Below, one piece after another: positions 1 to 10,998 of a stretch of 64,000 nt of DNA. Every line of letters starts with the position of its first letter. Position 1 is the stretch's first letter. The DNA comes from Cystobasidium ongulense (lineage: Eukaryota > Basidiomycota > Cystobasidiomycetes > Cystobasidiales > Cystobasidiaceae). Under the pieces are notes generated by a model. That model made no database searches. It saw nothing but the letters and a program-made list of their open reading frames with translations, and was not told the DNA's origin. Made by a program: the position numbers and the translations under genes. Where the stretch lies: positions 1,855,501 through 1,919,500 of the forward strand of contig BQUP01000005.1 of the NCBI GenBank assembly GCA_022835595.1, read 5' to 3'.

Positions 1-433
1 GGACATCGTCTAGATTGTTCGGTCCAGGCAAGGATGCAGACGAAGCAGTACGCGTCTATCGAATACGCAAAGGTCAGTGTAAGATCTCGCTCACCCCTCG
101 CGTCCGATATGGATGCGTACCGTGACAACAAGGCTGGACTACTGTCCGGTCGTCGATAACCGACAGGCAAATGGCACAATGTAGCGATTCATCGTCGCTG
201 TCGTACAGGCTCTCGGCGTCGCTGTCGGGTTTCGTATCCATTTCTTCCAGGCCTATATCGTCTTCTGTCCTGTCCTTTTCCTTGCCCTTGGTGTTGCCAT
301 TCGAGAGGCGCCTAGCTGGAGCCTGAGTCGAGCTTTCCGCGAGCTTCTCGAGGCGGTCCATGGCGTCTCCCTCGTCTTCTGCGCCTCGTCCATTGAATGA
401 ACGCCTCCTACTGCTTCTTTCCGCCTCTTGCAT
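1..433 (-). CDS. RING-finger E3 ubiquitin ligase, TOPORS-like (5' part, cut by window edge)
   Basis: Two exons are visible on the minus strand, 121-433 and 1-55, separated by a 65-base GT-AG intron (56-120). Joined, they read CAICLSVIDDRTVVQPCCHD followed by AYCFVCILAWTEQSRRCP, which is a C3HC4 RING of the TOPORS/SCAF11 kind (short Cys-x-x-His step, then FCxxCIxxWxxQSRRCP). Before the RING is a charged, serine-rich acidic segment of about 85 residues. The protein would transfer ubiquitin, and in the TOPORS family also SUMO, probably in the nucleus. The 3' part lies outside the window, so total length and other domains are unknown. The start ATG at 433 is 89 bases from the PDCD5 start on the other strand. 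Family assignment to RING is sure; the TOPORS label is inferred from RING spacing only. Confidence 0.8.
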
Positions 434-522
434 GTTTGCACTCGCTGTGGTTGAAAGAAAAGCTGCAAGTTGACTTCTGACAGACTTGTAACTAAAAGCA
501 AGACGGACATAACGAGCCCAGA
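434..522. promoter_or_regulatory. 89-bp divergent promoter between RING ligase and PDCD5
   Basis: The start codons of the two divergently transcribed genes are only 89 bases apart, so both 5' UTRs and the core promoters must overlap or be extremely short. No TATA box is evident. Confidence 0.55.
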
Positions 523-1356
523 ATGGCCGACGCAGAACTGGATGCCATCAGGCAGGTGAGATGACTACTGCTGTAATTGCTTGATAAGTCTGGTAGCAAA
601 AGCTCACTCGACCCCACGCATCAAAGCGTCGTCTCGCCCAACTTTCTGGCGGCAATGCAAGCCCATCACAAGGACAACAGCAACCAGCTCCAGAGGTACA
701 TAGTTGACAACTAACAACCATAGAACGATCTGATGAGTTGCTCGCCGTGTCCCTTTGGAGCAGGAAGCTGCAGCTAAGGCCGCAGAAGAAGAAGAATCGC
801 GCCGCACCATAATGTCACAGATCTTGGACGCACAAGCTAGAGAAAGACGTGCGTGAAGCCATTGACACCTCGTTCTCCAGTCACAGATGTCTAATCAGAC
901 TGGCATGTGCACCCAGTGTCTCGCATAGCACTTGTACGACCTGAGCGGGCGCGAAGCCTGGAAGAGCTCATCACACGCATGGCAAGGTCCGGGCAGATCA
1001 GAGAAAGGATCAACGACGAACAGTTGCTTTCGCTTCTGGACCAGGTAGCACAGGCTGAACAGCGAACCTCGGCCTCGGGTGGCTCTTCGAAAAGCAAGAT
1101 CACTGTGAGTGGCAAATGCGTGCTATGTTGCGCCAATTCACAAACAAACCTCCATTTGAGCGTCCTTGGTGTATGCTGATATGCGTGGTCGTTTGTATTT
1201 TCACAGGTTCAACGGCGTCAGGACAAACTGCATTCTGATGATGAAGACGATGATGACGAGTATATGAGAAGCAGCACCAGCGCGCGACCGAGTGAAGCCA
1301 GCAGCAAGAAGGCAGCAGCGGCAGATGACGACGACGATGACATATTTGACCTGTAG
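523..1356 (+). CDS. PDCD5: PDCD5/TFAR19-family DNA-binding protein
   Basis: Five exons (523-555, 627-695, 764-848, 917-1104, 1207-1356) give 174 residues. The protein starts MADAELDAIRQRRLAQL, like human PDCD5, and contains the family core LSRIALVRPERARSLEELI, then RMARSGQIRERINDEQLLSL with the three-helix bundle pattern. The family core is normally about 125 residues; this one carries a longer acidic tail made of two Asp/Glu runs and ends DDDDDDIFDL. Members occur in archaea and eukaryotes; the human protein binds chaperonin CCT and promotes apoptosis signalling, and the fungal role is poorly defined. All intron borders are GT-AG and keep frame, so the model is firm. Confidence 0.92.
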
Positions 1357-1729
1357 TGCTGCCAAAATCTGGCTTTGTATGAAGCCGTGCCTTGTTGTAG
1401 AATAAGTACAGGATAGTCAGAGATCACGTGATGCGGAATGGGCAAAGCAAGACCGCAATGCACTCAATCAGACACAGAGGGCGTTGCTGGTGTATCCTAC
1501 CTGCTACAGCGAACACCGCTTAGTATGGCTGGTTCTACCATGGCGAGCGCTTCCTGACGCTTGCTTCGATCACGTCCTGGTTCATGCTGCAAAAGCTCCA
1601 TCTTCGACTTGTCGTCTGCTTCAACTCATCATCAACAGCAGTATCGTCACGTTGGCCGCCTACGCCATGTCCACAATGTCGCGGTGACACCTACGCTCGC
1701 CGCGTCAAGCCAGGCTGCACGTCGTAAAA
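1357..1729. other. Intergenic region upstream of capping enzyme
   Basis: Contains the PDCD5 3' UTR and the 5' region of the capping enzyme gene. Open frames here begin with GTG or TTG and show no domain; nothing else was seen. Confidence 0.5.
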
Positions 1730-3471
1730 ATGGCGGCAGTCCACGCCAAAGGGCTTTCTTCTGTGCCCGACCATATCCCAGGCATTCTCATAGACCAGCC
1801 AGAGCACAGACATCAGCTTCGTATGCATCTGTCTGGATTATGCAACCAGACTACTCTCAGGTAAGCTTTGCTTTCGCCAGTTGAAAGGCCTCCAGCTGAG
1901 AGCTTGCCTTCCACTTGCCAGATTCCCAGGATCACAGCCCGTCAGTTTCGACTACCGGACGCTGGACTTGTTAATGCAGGAAGAGTGCGCACTTCGAATC
2001 CTCTAAATTTTCACATGCGCGTTGAAGCTTACTGTACTTTGCACCACCATTAGCTTCTGGGTATGCGAGAAGTCAGACGGCGTTCGCGTCCTGGTCATGA
2101 TCGTGTGTCCGCCTTCAGGACAGCAAGAAGTGTACCTAGTGAGCCATGTCTATGGTCAGCTTTTCACTCTATGCAAGCTCACATATACTCTAGATCGACC
2201 GAAAAGAACACTTCTATCTTCAGCAAGGTATATACTTTCCCCACCAAGACGGCCTAGATTCGCTCCACTCGAATGTCATACTCGACGCTGAACTTGTCAT
2301 TGATACGGACCCGAAGACCGGCAGTGTAAGCTTTAACATACACGCACTACTGATTGAGTCTGATGATAGTCCTCTTCCCTAGCGCGCGCTGTGTCTTCTT
2401 GCCTTCGACTGCCTACGAGTTGGTGAAGAGTCGCTCATGCACAAGGCTCTTTCAAGTCGGTATGGTGTAAGCAGACCTAGCTTAGTTCGCATTTGGATTC
2501 GATCCCTGACCAGTACCATCACAGCGTCTGAAAGAATGGATTATAAAGCCGCAGGAGAAGCTATTGAAGGCCCACCCAGACTTATTGCAGGAAATGCCTT
2601 TCCAGTAAGTCGTCGTATCGCGCAATGCTTCCACATACACCTCTCTGAAGTAAATACAGGGTGAAGCTTAAGCCTATGGAGCTAGCGTACGGTATACAAG
2701 CTGTCTTCAAAGAGCACTTACCAAGGCTACAGCATGGCAATGATGGGCTCATCTTCACGGGCGCCGAAGCGCCATATACGTCTGGCACAGATAAGAAAAT
2801 GTGAGTTTGAGAAGTGTGCACGAATATGGTCCCGCGACATGTGCTGAGTGTTTCTGTTTAGTATCAAATGGAAACCGCCTTCGGAGAATTCGATAGATTT
2901 CAAGCTGGAACTACGCTTTCCGCCAACACCGCGAAATCCGGACGAAGTAGACTTTTCAGCAAAGCCCGTCTTCCTACTCCTTGAAAATTGTGGTGGTCAT
3001 AGAGGTCACGTCTTCTTCGATATTATGGAAGTCGATGACAATGAATGGGAAGCTTGGAAAGAATCAGGTGAACAGGTCGATGATCGTATAATAGAATGCG
3101 TATGGGATAAAGAGAGACAGACATGGCGAAAATTAAGATTCAGAGATGACAAGACTGTAGGTAATTTTACAACGGTGGTACAGTCAATTATCGAATCGAT
3201 AAAAGACGGCGTCGAAGCCGAAGTAGTAAGTGTTAATCAGGTCAGGTACACGCAGGCAACACACAGGCTAATTCCATTTGCGCACCTGCAGCTTGTCGAA
3301 AAAGCAGGCGCCATACGCCACGCATGGAAGCAGCGTGAAGCGGCAAGACGAGGTGGAGCCTCAACAGACAGATCAAAACCTATATCAAACCCTCAGCAAT
3401 CTCATCAAAAGGCCGCTCAACGACCAAATGCTCCGCCTGCTTCTTCATTCGCGAGTACCCTGAAACGTTAG
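1730..3471 (+). CDS. CEG1: mRNA capping enzyme, GTP:RNA guanylyltransferase
   Basis: Nine exons (1730-1860, 1922-1984, 2054-2138, 2194-2325, 2383-2464, 2514-2604, 2660-2800, 2862-3225, 3292-3471) give 422 residues, the usual size of the separate fungal enzyme. It transfers GMP from GTP to the 5' diphosphate end of nascent pre-mRNA in the nucleus. The lysine-GMP motif KxDG is present as EKSDGVR, followed by VLVMIVCPP. Further nucleotidyltransferase motifs are LDAELV (motif III), DGLIFT (IIIa/IV) and IIKWKPPSENSIDFKL (motif V), and the OB-fold C-terminal half holds WRKLRFRDDK. The ATG at 1730 opens MAAVHAKGLSSVPDHIPGI, matching the family start. The last intron (3226-3291) is 66 bases and in frame, so its retention would add 22 residues; its canonical GTAAGT donor favours splicing. 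As in other fungi there is no fused RNA triphosphatase domain. Confidence 0.95.
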
Positions 3472-3611
3472 ACACATACCCTGTTCTCCTATTACAGTGT
3501 AACGCATCTGTCCTCATATTGTTGTTGTACCGTACAATGGATTTATTTCTTGATGTGAATAACGCAATCAACTCCGCGCTACGCACAACGGCTGCGATCT
3601 CGGTCCCACTC

Positions 3612-6065
3612 TCAAACCAGCTCGAAGTATCGCTGCAGTTCCCAATCTATAACGTAGCGTCAGTCTCTGCTTACAGACTCAGCAGCACGACACTTACCAG
3701 AAACTGTTTGGCTATATAGCATCCATTCATGCTCGCGTGTACCGGCAAAGTGGTCAACAAAAGCATCACCTAACGTTCTGCGAATGGAAACAAGGATATG
3801 TCAGCTATCTGCATTTGTGGGCAGAAGGAGTGTACATACTTTCGTGCCAAGCTATCAGGGGCTTTGAATCTTTGAGTAGCTTCATTGAGATCTTTTGGCA
3901 ATCTGTCATAAACCTTAGAGTGATCTTCGGGTTTCACTTGTGAAGTTGGCGGGATCGTGAGCTCCATCTTATTTTTGATGCCATGAAGACCAAGAGCAAA
4001 GATAGCTGCGAATGCATAATGAACATTCATCTACGAAACAAGGCTATCAGATTTGCGACTGCCCCAAAATATCCAGTATTGCTTACATCTGCTCCAGGAA
4101 CTCGCTGTCAAATATATCAAGTCTCAGTGATATCCCAGTCGGCAGTGACATCCGTTGCACTCACAACTTCAAGTCGTGTTGCGCTAGGTGCCGCTAGAGG
4201 AGGGCTGATCAGACGAACGCTAGCTAAGCGACTCTCATAACCCCAAGATACTGGTTGACAAATGGAATCAGCACACACAAGAACGCAGCAGCATCAGTAG
4301 ATCAAGAAGGCCCACTGTTGACAGGTGCCCAGTAGCTGGTCAAGGATGTTGGACCGTCAGCGAAGGTCGGAAAATGTAAAATGTAAAGCTTACTTCTCTA
4401 CCAGCCGCTTATAGCCGTTCACAGTCGGTACGAGACAAGGCATTATATCAGGCAGACCAGCAAGAACACCTGCCAAGAACCATTCTGAGGGGAAAATTGA
4501 TTATCATCAGCGATCCATACAAGTTCGTGCATACGTCAGTGCATACCTAGCTCTTGAGAAACATGCTTTAGATCGTCCCATTTGGCATCATCACGAGTTT
4601 TGCCCTTCTCTAGCGCGAACATATTCCTGCCTTGCGAATCTTGAAGTGATACGTGAATATGACCGCTGCAGCCAGGAAGTCCATTATGTGGTTTTGCCAT
4701 GAATGTTGGCATAATGCTGATTGATTTAGATGTCAGAGTCTCTTTCCTTTCTTTGATGACCGAAGCATTCTATAGGACTTACTTATATTTGTAGCCCACT
4801 GCGGAATAACGAGATAGCTACCGATCAGCACACTCAAGATAGCAGGTAGTGAAAGCAGAACTTACAGGCTTTGCAGGTCATCTTGAACAGTATAGCATTA
4901 TCGGCCATTCTCAACGCATTAGTATAAGCCAAAGCAGCTTCGTATACACCGGGCTGCACCGAATCCAATTCAGCGAGTTCTTTCGCCATCACGCTCTCAG
5001 CACTTACTCCTGTCTCTGTGTGCCATCCTTCTAGTGGTATGCCGAAGTCGCGGCACTGCGATAAGTGTTAGCTCTCTAATCTGTTGAAAGATGCTGGACC
5101 GGGACCACGCCAGCTCACTGTATCGTAAACGTCATGAAAGTACGGCCCTGATACCCTGCAAGTCAGACTGATCAGCCACCACAACACCTGACAGTGTGAC
5201 TGAAAGCTGAGACGCACTGTGTCCTTAGCATACTATATCCGTGCATGCCTGGCGTAAGAGTCTGTAAATTACGAAAGCCTTTGTCGTGTACACTCTGAGG
5301 GGTTTCTGCGGGGACGAAGAGAGCGTGGGTTTCCTGCAACCTCTAAATAAAGAGAGAGCGTAATCTCACCTTTGAATTGGAAGAATTCGAATTCCGCGCC
5401 AGAGAACGGCTTTGCACCCAATTCTTCATCAATTTGGCCTATGATTTTCTGCAGCAATGCTCTCGGGCAAGCATGCAGACCTTTGCCAGTATCGGGATCT
5501 AGGAAAGTGACCAGGAAAAGAGGGATATTTCCTTCGTAGGGAATGCGTCGCATTGTACTTATGTCTATCCGTGCTTCTATGTCGCGGTATCCATTTGCGA
5601 GGTTGCTGATAGACAGTTCTTTCGTGTATGTCTGATCGTGGATATCCCTGCGTGTTGACTGCGTTAGAGTCGGCTAGCCGTACAGACCCACAGAGCTAGA
5701 CTCACCAGCCGAAGACTACGCTGTTATCGACATAGCAATGGATCACAATGCTTCAGTATACACGACTCCCGAGGTTCAGTCGTCGTCGCACGCGCCACTG
5801 ACCTGCAGAAGCCGAAGGACCTTGTGGAGCTTTTGACGACGCTGAGGAACTTTTCCTTCTGCATGACCTTGCCTCGGAGCACATTGTCGACGTCTATGCC
5901 TGCTAGCTTAATCTTGTAGTCGTCCTTGAGCTGTGGCCCGTCTCGAGCAGTGTCAGTAGTTGCAGTCTCCCGTTTGCATGGCAGCGATAAGGCGGGCCGG
6001 CCACTCACGGCTGCTTCGAGCTCTTCAATGTTGGTGGGTGCGCGTTCGGTAGCCATGCTTGCCAA
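3612..6065 (-). CDS. Glutamine synthetase-family enzyme (GlnA/FluG/lengsin type)
   Basis: Seventeen exons can be traced on the minus strand: 6009-6065, 5803-5930, 5706-5720, 5370-5647, 5218-5305, 5119-5155, 5008-5055, 4866-4953, 4783-4798, 4547-4716, 4394-4484, 4316-4335, 4165-4250, 4087-4104, 3840-4030, 3698-3777 and 3612-3646. They give 481 residues in unbroken frame. Motifs include GIDVDNVLRGK, the N-terminal SVVFGWD, the glutamate-bearing LEGWHTETGPGVYE, FMAKPHNGLPGCSGHIHVSL, APVNISWGYESR and PPLAAPSATRLEV. These place it with the GSI-like ATP-dependent ligases, not the short eukaryotic GSII enzyme. Members ligate ammonia or an amine to the glutamate gamma-carboxylate; the true substrate here cannot be read from sequence. 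Four internal microexons of 15, 16, 20 and 18 bases are unusual. The alternative start three codons downstream (MATERAP) is equally possible. Confidence 0.9.
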
Positions 6066-6432
6066 TGCGATTTCAGAGGAGTGCGTTTGCTGTCAGTGTG
6101 AGAGCGCTGGAGGGAGCAATGCAGATTGGCGACTGCTATTTACCCACCTCTGGCGTCGCGAGCGGGGTCAAGCGAATCTCTCCAGAGTAATACAGCCAAA
6201 CCCACAAAAGCTACCAGGCATTAACCCTGCATTTCATAGTTCATATAGCATACAAGTACATGAATAAATGACCTTCCAGTACCCAGCTTGCTACCGTATA
6301 CTTCAGGCAGCTTTTCAACAAATCCGGTAGTGCGGATTTATCACAATTCCTACATGATTCTCAGCTGAAAAGACAATGGAAGAGGCAGCCAAGGGCATAC
6401 GTCTGTCCTTCATTACTTCTCTTGAAGCATCC
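6066..6432. other. Intergenic region
   Basis: Holds the promoter of the glutamine-synthetase-family gene and the 3' UTR of the three-RRM gene, both on the minus strand. No further gene was seen. Confidence 0.5.
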
Positions 6433-9023
6433 CTACATACCCTCGGTTGCTACTTCCTCTCGCATTCCTTCAGTAGCTACATCCTCCTGTGGTAGCGCAT
6501 CGGTCATAGCTGCGTCACCCGAATCTCCATTACCCTGCACATCATTCGCAGCAGCCGTGGACGGAGCATTAGGGTTAGAAGTAATACCCGCGCCCGTAAA
6601 GTCCTTCCATCTGGCATTGAAGGCCAATCCGATAGGTCGTCCTCCATATTGATAGTTTTGGAATTTGAGAATTGCAGTTTCGGCTTCTTCGATAGTCGCG
6701 AACTGGACGATACCAGCTCCTTTAGATCGACCTCCTTCGTAAAGAATCTCGGCTTCTTGCACTGTTCCTGTAGTCTGGAATAGCTCGACTAGATCTTCAT
6801 TGGCCGTTGACCAGGGTAGCTGAAAATAGGAAACCCGCATCTATCAGCAACGAGACCAGTATACGCAAGTAACAATGCAGAACTCACATTCTTGACGAAA
6901 ATTTGAGTGGAAGGTGGAGCCTCGAATGGAATATGTGCATTCGGTGGTGGACCATTACCGAATCTACTTCCTCCAGGACCACGAGGTGGAGCTCTATCGC
7001 CAAATCCACCTCTCGAGCCACCGCCATAGCCACCATCATCGAAGCGATCACTAGGTCCATCTCTAGCACCAGGTCCTGCATAATCACCGTAAAGGTTGTC
7101 GGTGCTCCTTCCACCTGCGGCTCCTTGGTAACCTCCTCTCCCCCCACCTCTAACGAATCCACCACGAGTGGGGCCATGTGCGTTTCGTGCCTGATTGATA
7201 TGGAAGAACTTGTCTTCACGCACTTCGAGTCGACCTCCGTCAAATTCGTAACCATTGAACATGGCTGGAGGAGCACAATACAATGTCAATAAGGACAAAG
7301 GTCTGTCTAACCCTGCATACTGCCACTTACCAATAGCAGCATCGGCTTCGGACTTGCTAGACATGACTACAACACCAGTTCCCTTGCTGACGCCAGTAGT
7401 GTGGTCCATGTTAATATCGGCACGTACGACCTCACCAGCGGCACGGAAGAGATCCTTCAAATCCTGCCAGCCGATATTGGGGCTCATCTGGAGGGAGTGG
7501 GCAGGCACATCAATGATTTGCATCTTCGGGACAAACCTCATCCTCAAAGACAGCTTACTCCGGTGATGAAGAGACCTCGTGGTCCAGGAGGGGCGAATGC
7601 AGCTGGAACTCCAACAGGAGGTCCACGGCGACCTTCATTGGGTACTTGCAAAGCAGCACCTGGGAAGCTTGATCTGTTCGAGATAGCAGCGGACCCATAG
7701 CGGGCATCGTCTTCACGATCCTGAAAAACATTGTGAAACTTTCAGCATACATCGGGTGCAATTTGCTCTGCTCTACTGTCTTCTGACTCACCTCGCGCAA
7801 ATAGACTGGTCGACCCATGAGAACCTGTTCGTTGAGCTCGGTGATGGCTCTCAAAGCTTCCTCTCGAGTGCCAAATTCGACGATACTGCAAACGAACACC
7901 GTCGTCAGGTATGCTTTCGTCGCGAGAACGCGAAGCTTGAGCGCTTACCCGCAGCCCTTGGACATGCCGTTGGGTAGCTGAATGATCTCCGCGAATGCGA
8001 CGGTTCCAACTGTTTAATAACCGTAGCAAATTGTGTGAAAGAAAGAAGATGTACGAGAAAAGGAGTCAATACACTACTCTCCTTCTCCAATAAGTCTTAC
8101 TATTCCGTCGACGGTGAGGGTGGGTGCGCTATGCGAGTTCTGGTCTGCCATGGTTGCCGGATGTCTCCTCGTTCGCGCATAATAGAACAGCACGTAAGTA
8201 CGTCTCCCTGGACCTTTAGTCTATGCCTCGTCTCAGGGTGCGCTGCGCAATGATACCCCACCCATGTCTGCTGTTTTCAAGAAGAGCTTAACCCACCACT
8301 ACTGCAAAAGTCCTTCAGGTCGTGCCATCTGACTGAGAATGCCAGGTTTCCAATGTAAACGCGATTTTCTTTCTTAGATGTTTTGATAGCTTCCTGTGCT
8401 AGAGCTTCTCTGTTTCCGGGTGGTCTAGAGTCTGCTTGCTGTTGGAATCCACCCCGGAACCCGCCTCGACCACCACCGCGGCTCGAGTAGTTCGAGTGTC
8501 CACCTCGAGTAGAGGAGTGAGGATATCGCTCGTCATCGTAGCTTCTGCCACCACCACCACGGGCAGGAGGGGGAGGGCTTCTGCTGCGTCGCCTGTCGTC
8601 TTCCCGGCGGCGATACCTCTCTGGGGATCGCTCTCTGTAACCAGTGCTGCTTCGACGGGGAGACCTGCTGCGAGAGCGTGCTCGTCCGGCAGCAGGAGCA
8701 GCTGGCGGTGGTGGTGAGTCTCTTCTGCTGCGAGACCTGTAGTCGTCTCTCCTGTCGACTGGCGACCTGTCGTATCCGTCTGCTAAGATTGTCGGTGATG
8801 CATGCATACGCAGGTTTGGCCGTACCATAAAAAGGGTAGGAGGAAAAGTAGATAGAGGTGGAGGTAGCCCAATCAACATCAAAATATCTCAGCCTCTGTT
8901 CTGAACCGCTGTGCTCTGCTGCCTGTCTGCTGTCTAGCCTGCTGCCAATCTGCTGGCCTGCACCCATCTGCATCTGCCTGCTGCTGCATCCATGACCAAA
9001 GCTGGCGTCTCCTCACCGTCCAT
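6433..9023 (-). CDS. Three-RRM SR/RGG protein, Gbp2/Hrb1-type mRNA export factor
   Basis: The protein starts with an Arg/Ser- and RGG-rich segment (RSRSRRDSPPPP, RSRSRSPRRSS, RGGGRGGFRGGF) and then has three RRMs. RRM1 begins RVYIGNLAFSVRWHDLKDF and continues GTVAFAEIIQLPNGMSKGCG. RRM2 reads LFITGMSPNIGWQDLKDLF and is followed by a second Gly/Arg-rich linker. RRM3 reads TQIFVKNLPWSTANEDLVEL. This order is that of yeast Gbp2/Hrb1, TREX-linked adaptors that load on mRNA for export and quality control. The first coding exon is only seven bases (9017-9023, ATGGACG) and is followed by an intron of about 230 bases, much longer than others here. The donor after RRM1 exon (AGTAGTG then gtgggt) is weak but keeps frame. 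The tail repeats REEVATEGM-like units. Confidence in family is high; exact start depends on the tiny first exon. Confidence 0.87.
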
Positions 9024-9257
9024 AATAGATCTCTCCTGAATGACCGTCTTGTTGATTCCCAAGAGTAGTAGTGGATTAGAATATCCCGATTAGGCTTGGG
9101 TTATTCGTCCTTTTTGTTGGATGGAAGCAGAAGCGCAAGTGAACAAGATCAGCTTTCTTTGTTGAAGCAGGCGTGGTGGCATCAAGGCGCTCTTCTTTGT
9201 GACAAGGTGCGGCCTACTCTACAAGAGCATACATACATATAATACCAACCTGTCAAG

Positions 9258-10632
9258 ATGTCCGAGCCTGCATTCGTGCCCTGGGAGCAGCGGGTGAGCT
9301 GGAGCATGCTGGATCACCTATTGTGTGCATAAGCTGACCATATTCTGCAACCAGGATGGATGGACAGACATCACTCCCATACCACAGGCAGAGACTGAGA
9401 ATCCTCTGGTCCCCATCAACTACTCTCCTGCATGTGCGCCTGTTACTACGCTTCTGCTATTCATGCCATGGAGAATTGGCCACAGGATGTCGAGAATGAC
9501 CGACCTGACTTCCTGTAATGATCATTTCACATAGATGTCAGCGCAATGTCTGCTTTTCGATACATTCTGCAACAAGAAGAGATATCAAAACGGGTCCTCG
9601 AGCTGACTGCCGAAATTGTGAAGCTGAATCCGGCTCACTATACTGTCTGGTAGGATCAATCCCTTACTCCGATGCGACCAACTTTGACACAATAGCCTCC
9701 TGCTCTCTAGGGCTTACCGAGGAAAGACTTTACTAGCACTGCGCGACTCGGAGCCAGATGGCGCAGACATCCTAGTCAAGGAACTCAGCTTGTTAGATGC
9801 TCTAGTTAAAGTACATCTCAAGAATTACCAAGTTTGGTAAGGACGTGCACTATTTTGAAAAGGAAAGGCTAGGCTAGGCTAATAAACCTCGTCTACAGGC
9901 AACATCGTCGGGTCATAGTTCTAGCATTGAATGATCCCTCGAGAGAACTAGGCTTCACAACGCGTGCTTTAGCATTCGATAGCAAGAACTACCACACCTG
10001 GGCGTATCGACAATGGGTATTTTCGCACTTCTATGAGAAACCTGAAACGGATGAATATCAGAAGTATTGTAATGATGAGCTTGAGTTCACAAGGCATCTC
10101 CTACTAGCGGACGTTAGGAACAATTCCGCTTGGAACCATCGCTTCTTCATTACATTCCGACGTACGCAACCCGCGAATGATGAGATCATCCAGAGAGAGA
10201 TTGAGTGAGTGACGCCCATCTCTGATTTGCAGCAAAGCTAATACGAAGTTGCACAGCTTCACTAAGTCGAAATTGGAGGTGGCCCCAAACAATGCCAGCG
10301 GCTGGAACTATCTCCGAGGGTCAGTTCCCCCTATCATTCCATTTTGGTACTCATCTAACTCTAAAGTCACCAACAGAGTGCTTGACCACTTCAAGAGGCC
10401 CTACGCTGATCACCTAGAGTGGGCAAGATCAGTTAAAAGTCCAGCAGAACCCGAAAGACCAATCATGTTAGCGACAGAATTCGTCGCCGACGCGTTAAGT
10501 GAGACCAAAGTTAAAGAGAACCTCGAACATGCAATCAAGCTATACGAACAGTTGGGCGAAGAGATAGATCCAATGCGGGAGAATTACTGGAATTTCAAGA
10601 AGAGGGAAGCAGAAGCTTTGATTACTGCTTGA
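9258..10632 (+). CDS. RAM2: Protein farnesyltransferase / geranylgeranyltransferase I alpha subunit
   Basis: Seven exons (9258-9293, 9355-9433, 9535-9649, 9711-9836, 9899-10204, 10257-10319, 10377-10632) give 326 residues. The alpha-subunit repeats are clear: NPAHYTVWAYRGKTL, KNYQVWQHRRVI, KNYHTWAYRQWVF, VRNNSAWNHRFF and NNASGWNYLRGVL, each with the W-x-x-R core of the prenyltransferase alpha repeat. With beta partners it forms the cytosolic enzymes that add farnesyl or geranylgeranyl to CaaX cysteines. Joining 9433 to 9535 aligns the protein without gap to the human subunit (INYSPAYVSAMSAFRYIL), so the intervening open frame is taken as intron. Two predicted CaaX proteins are encoded in this same window. 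Confidence 0.95.
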
Positions 10633-10998
10633 TGTGGCAATGCAGAGAAGTGGAAGTTGGGAGTATTGCAGTAGTGGTAATTTTGGTGCTGTAAATGTAG
10701 AGGTCTACCAGATTGGCCTGTAATGCATTATGCTGAGAACCTCACTCGCCACTGACAGCTTTACAGTAACCTCTCTTGCTAACAACCTGTTTCTTCCACA
10801 CAACCACGCACGGAAGAGCCATGCAAGTGCGCAAGCTCAGCACATGGTCGACATCATCACAACTACAGTACACTTGTCGCCAGTAAAGGCAGCGAACAAC
10901 CTACACATCCAGCATTCAAGCCTGCGAGCTGAGCGTGATCGAGGCGTTCAGAACGTAAACATTGAAGGCCTCTTCAGCTGTCGACAACCTGCAGCGCA
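10633..10998. other. Intergenic region RAM2-CHL1
   Basis: Contains the RAM2 3' UTR and the CHL1 promoter; the two genes are on the same strand. No other feature was seen. Confidence 0.5.

Noticed and set aside
907-1463. Open frames beginning at GTG or TTG, such as 907-1179 and 1484-1687
   Set aside because: They are exons or introns of spliced genes read with bacterial start rules; the organism is a spliced eukaryote.
6903-7292. Plus-strand frame of 129 codons across the three-RRM gene
   Set aside because: Antisense shadow of the Gly/Arg-rich exon, with no domain and no start context.
9434-9534. Reading through the second RAM2 intron in frame
   Set aside because: The open frame lacks family likeness, while splicing it out gives gap-free alignment to the alpha subunit.
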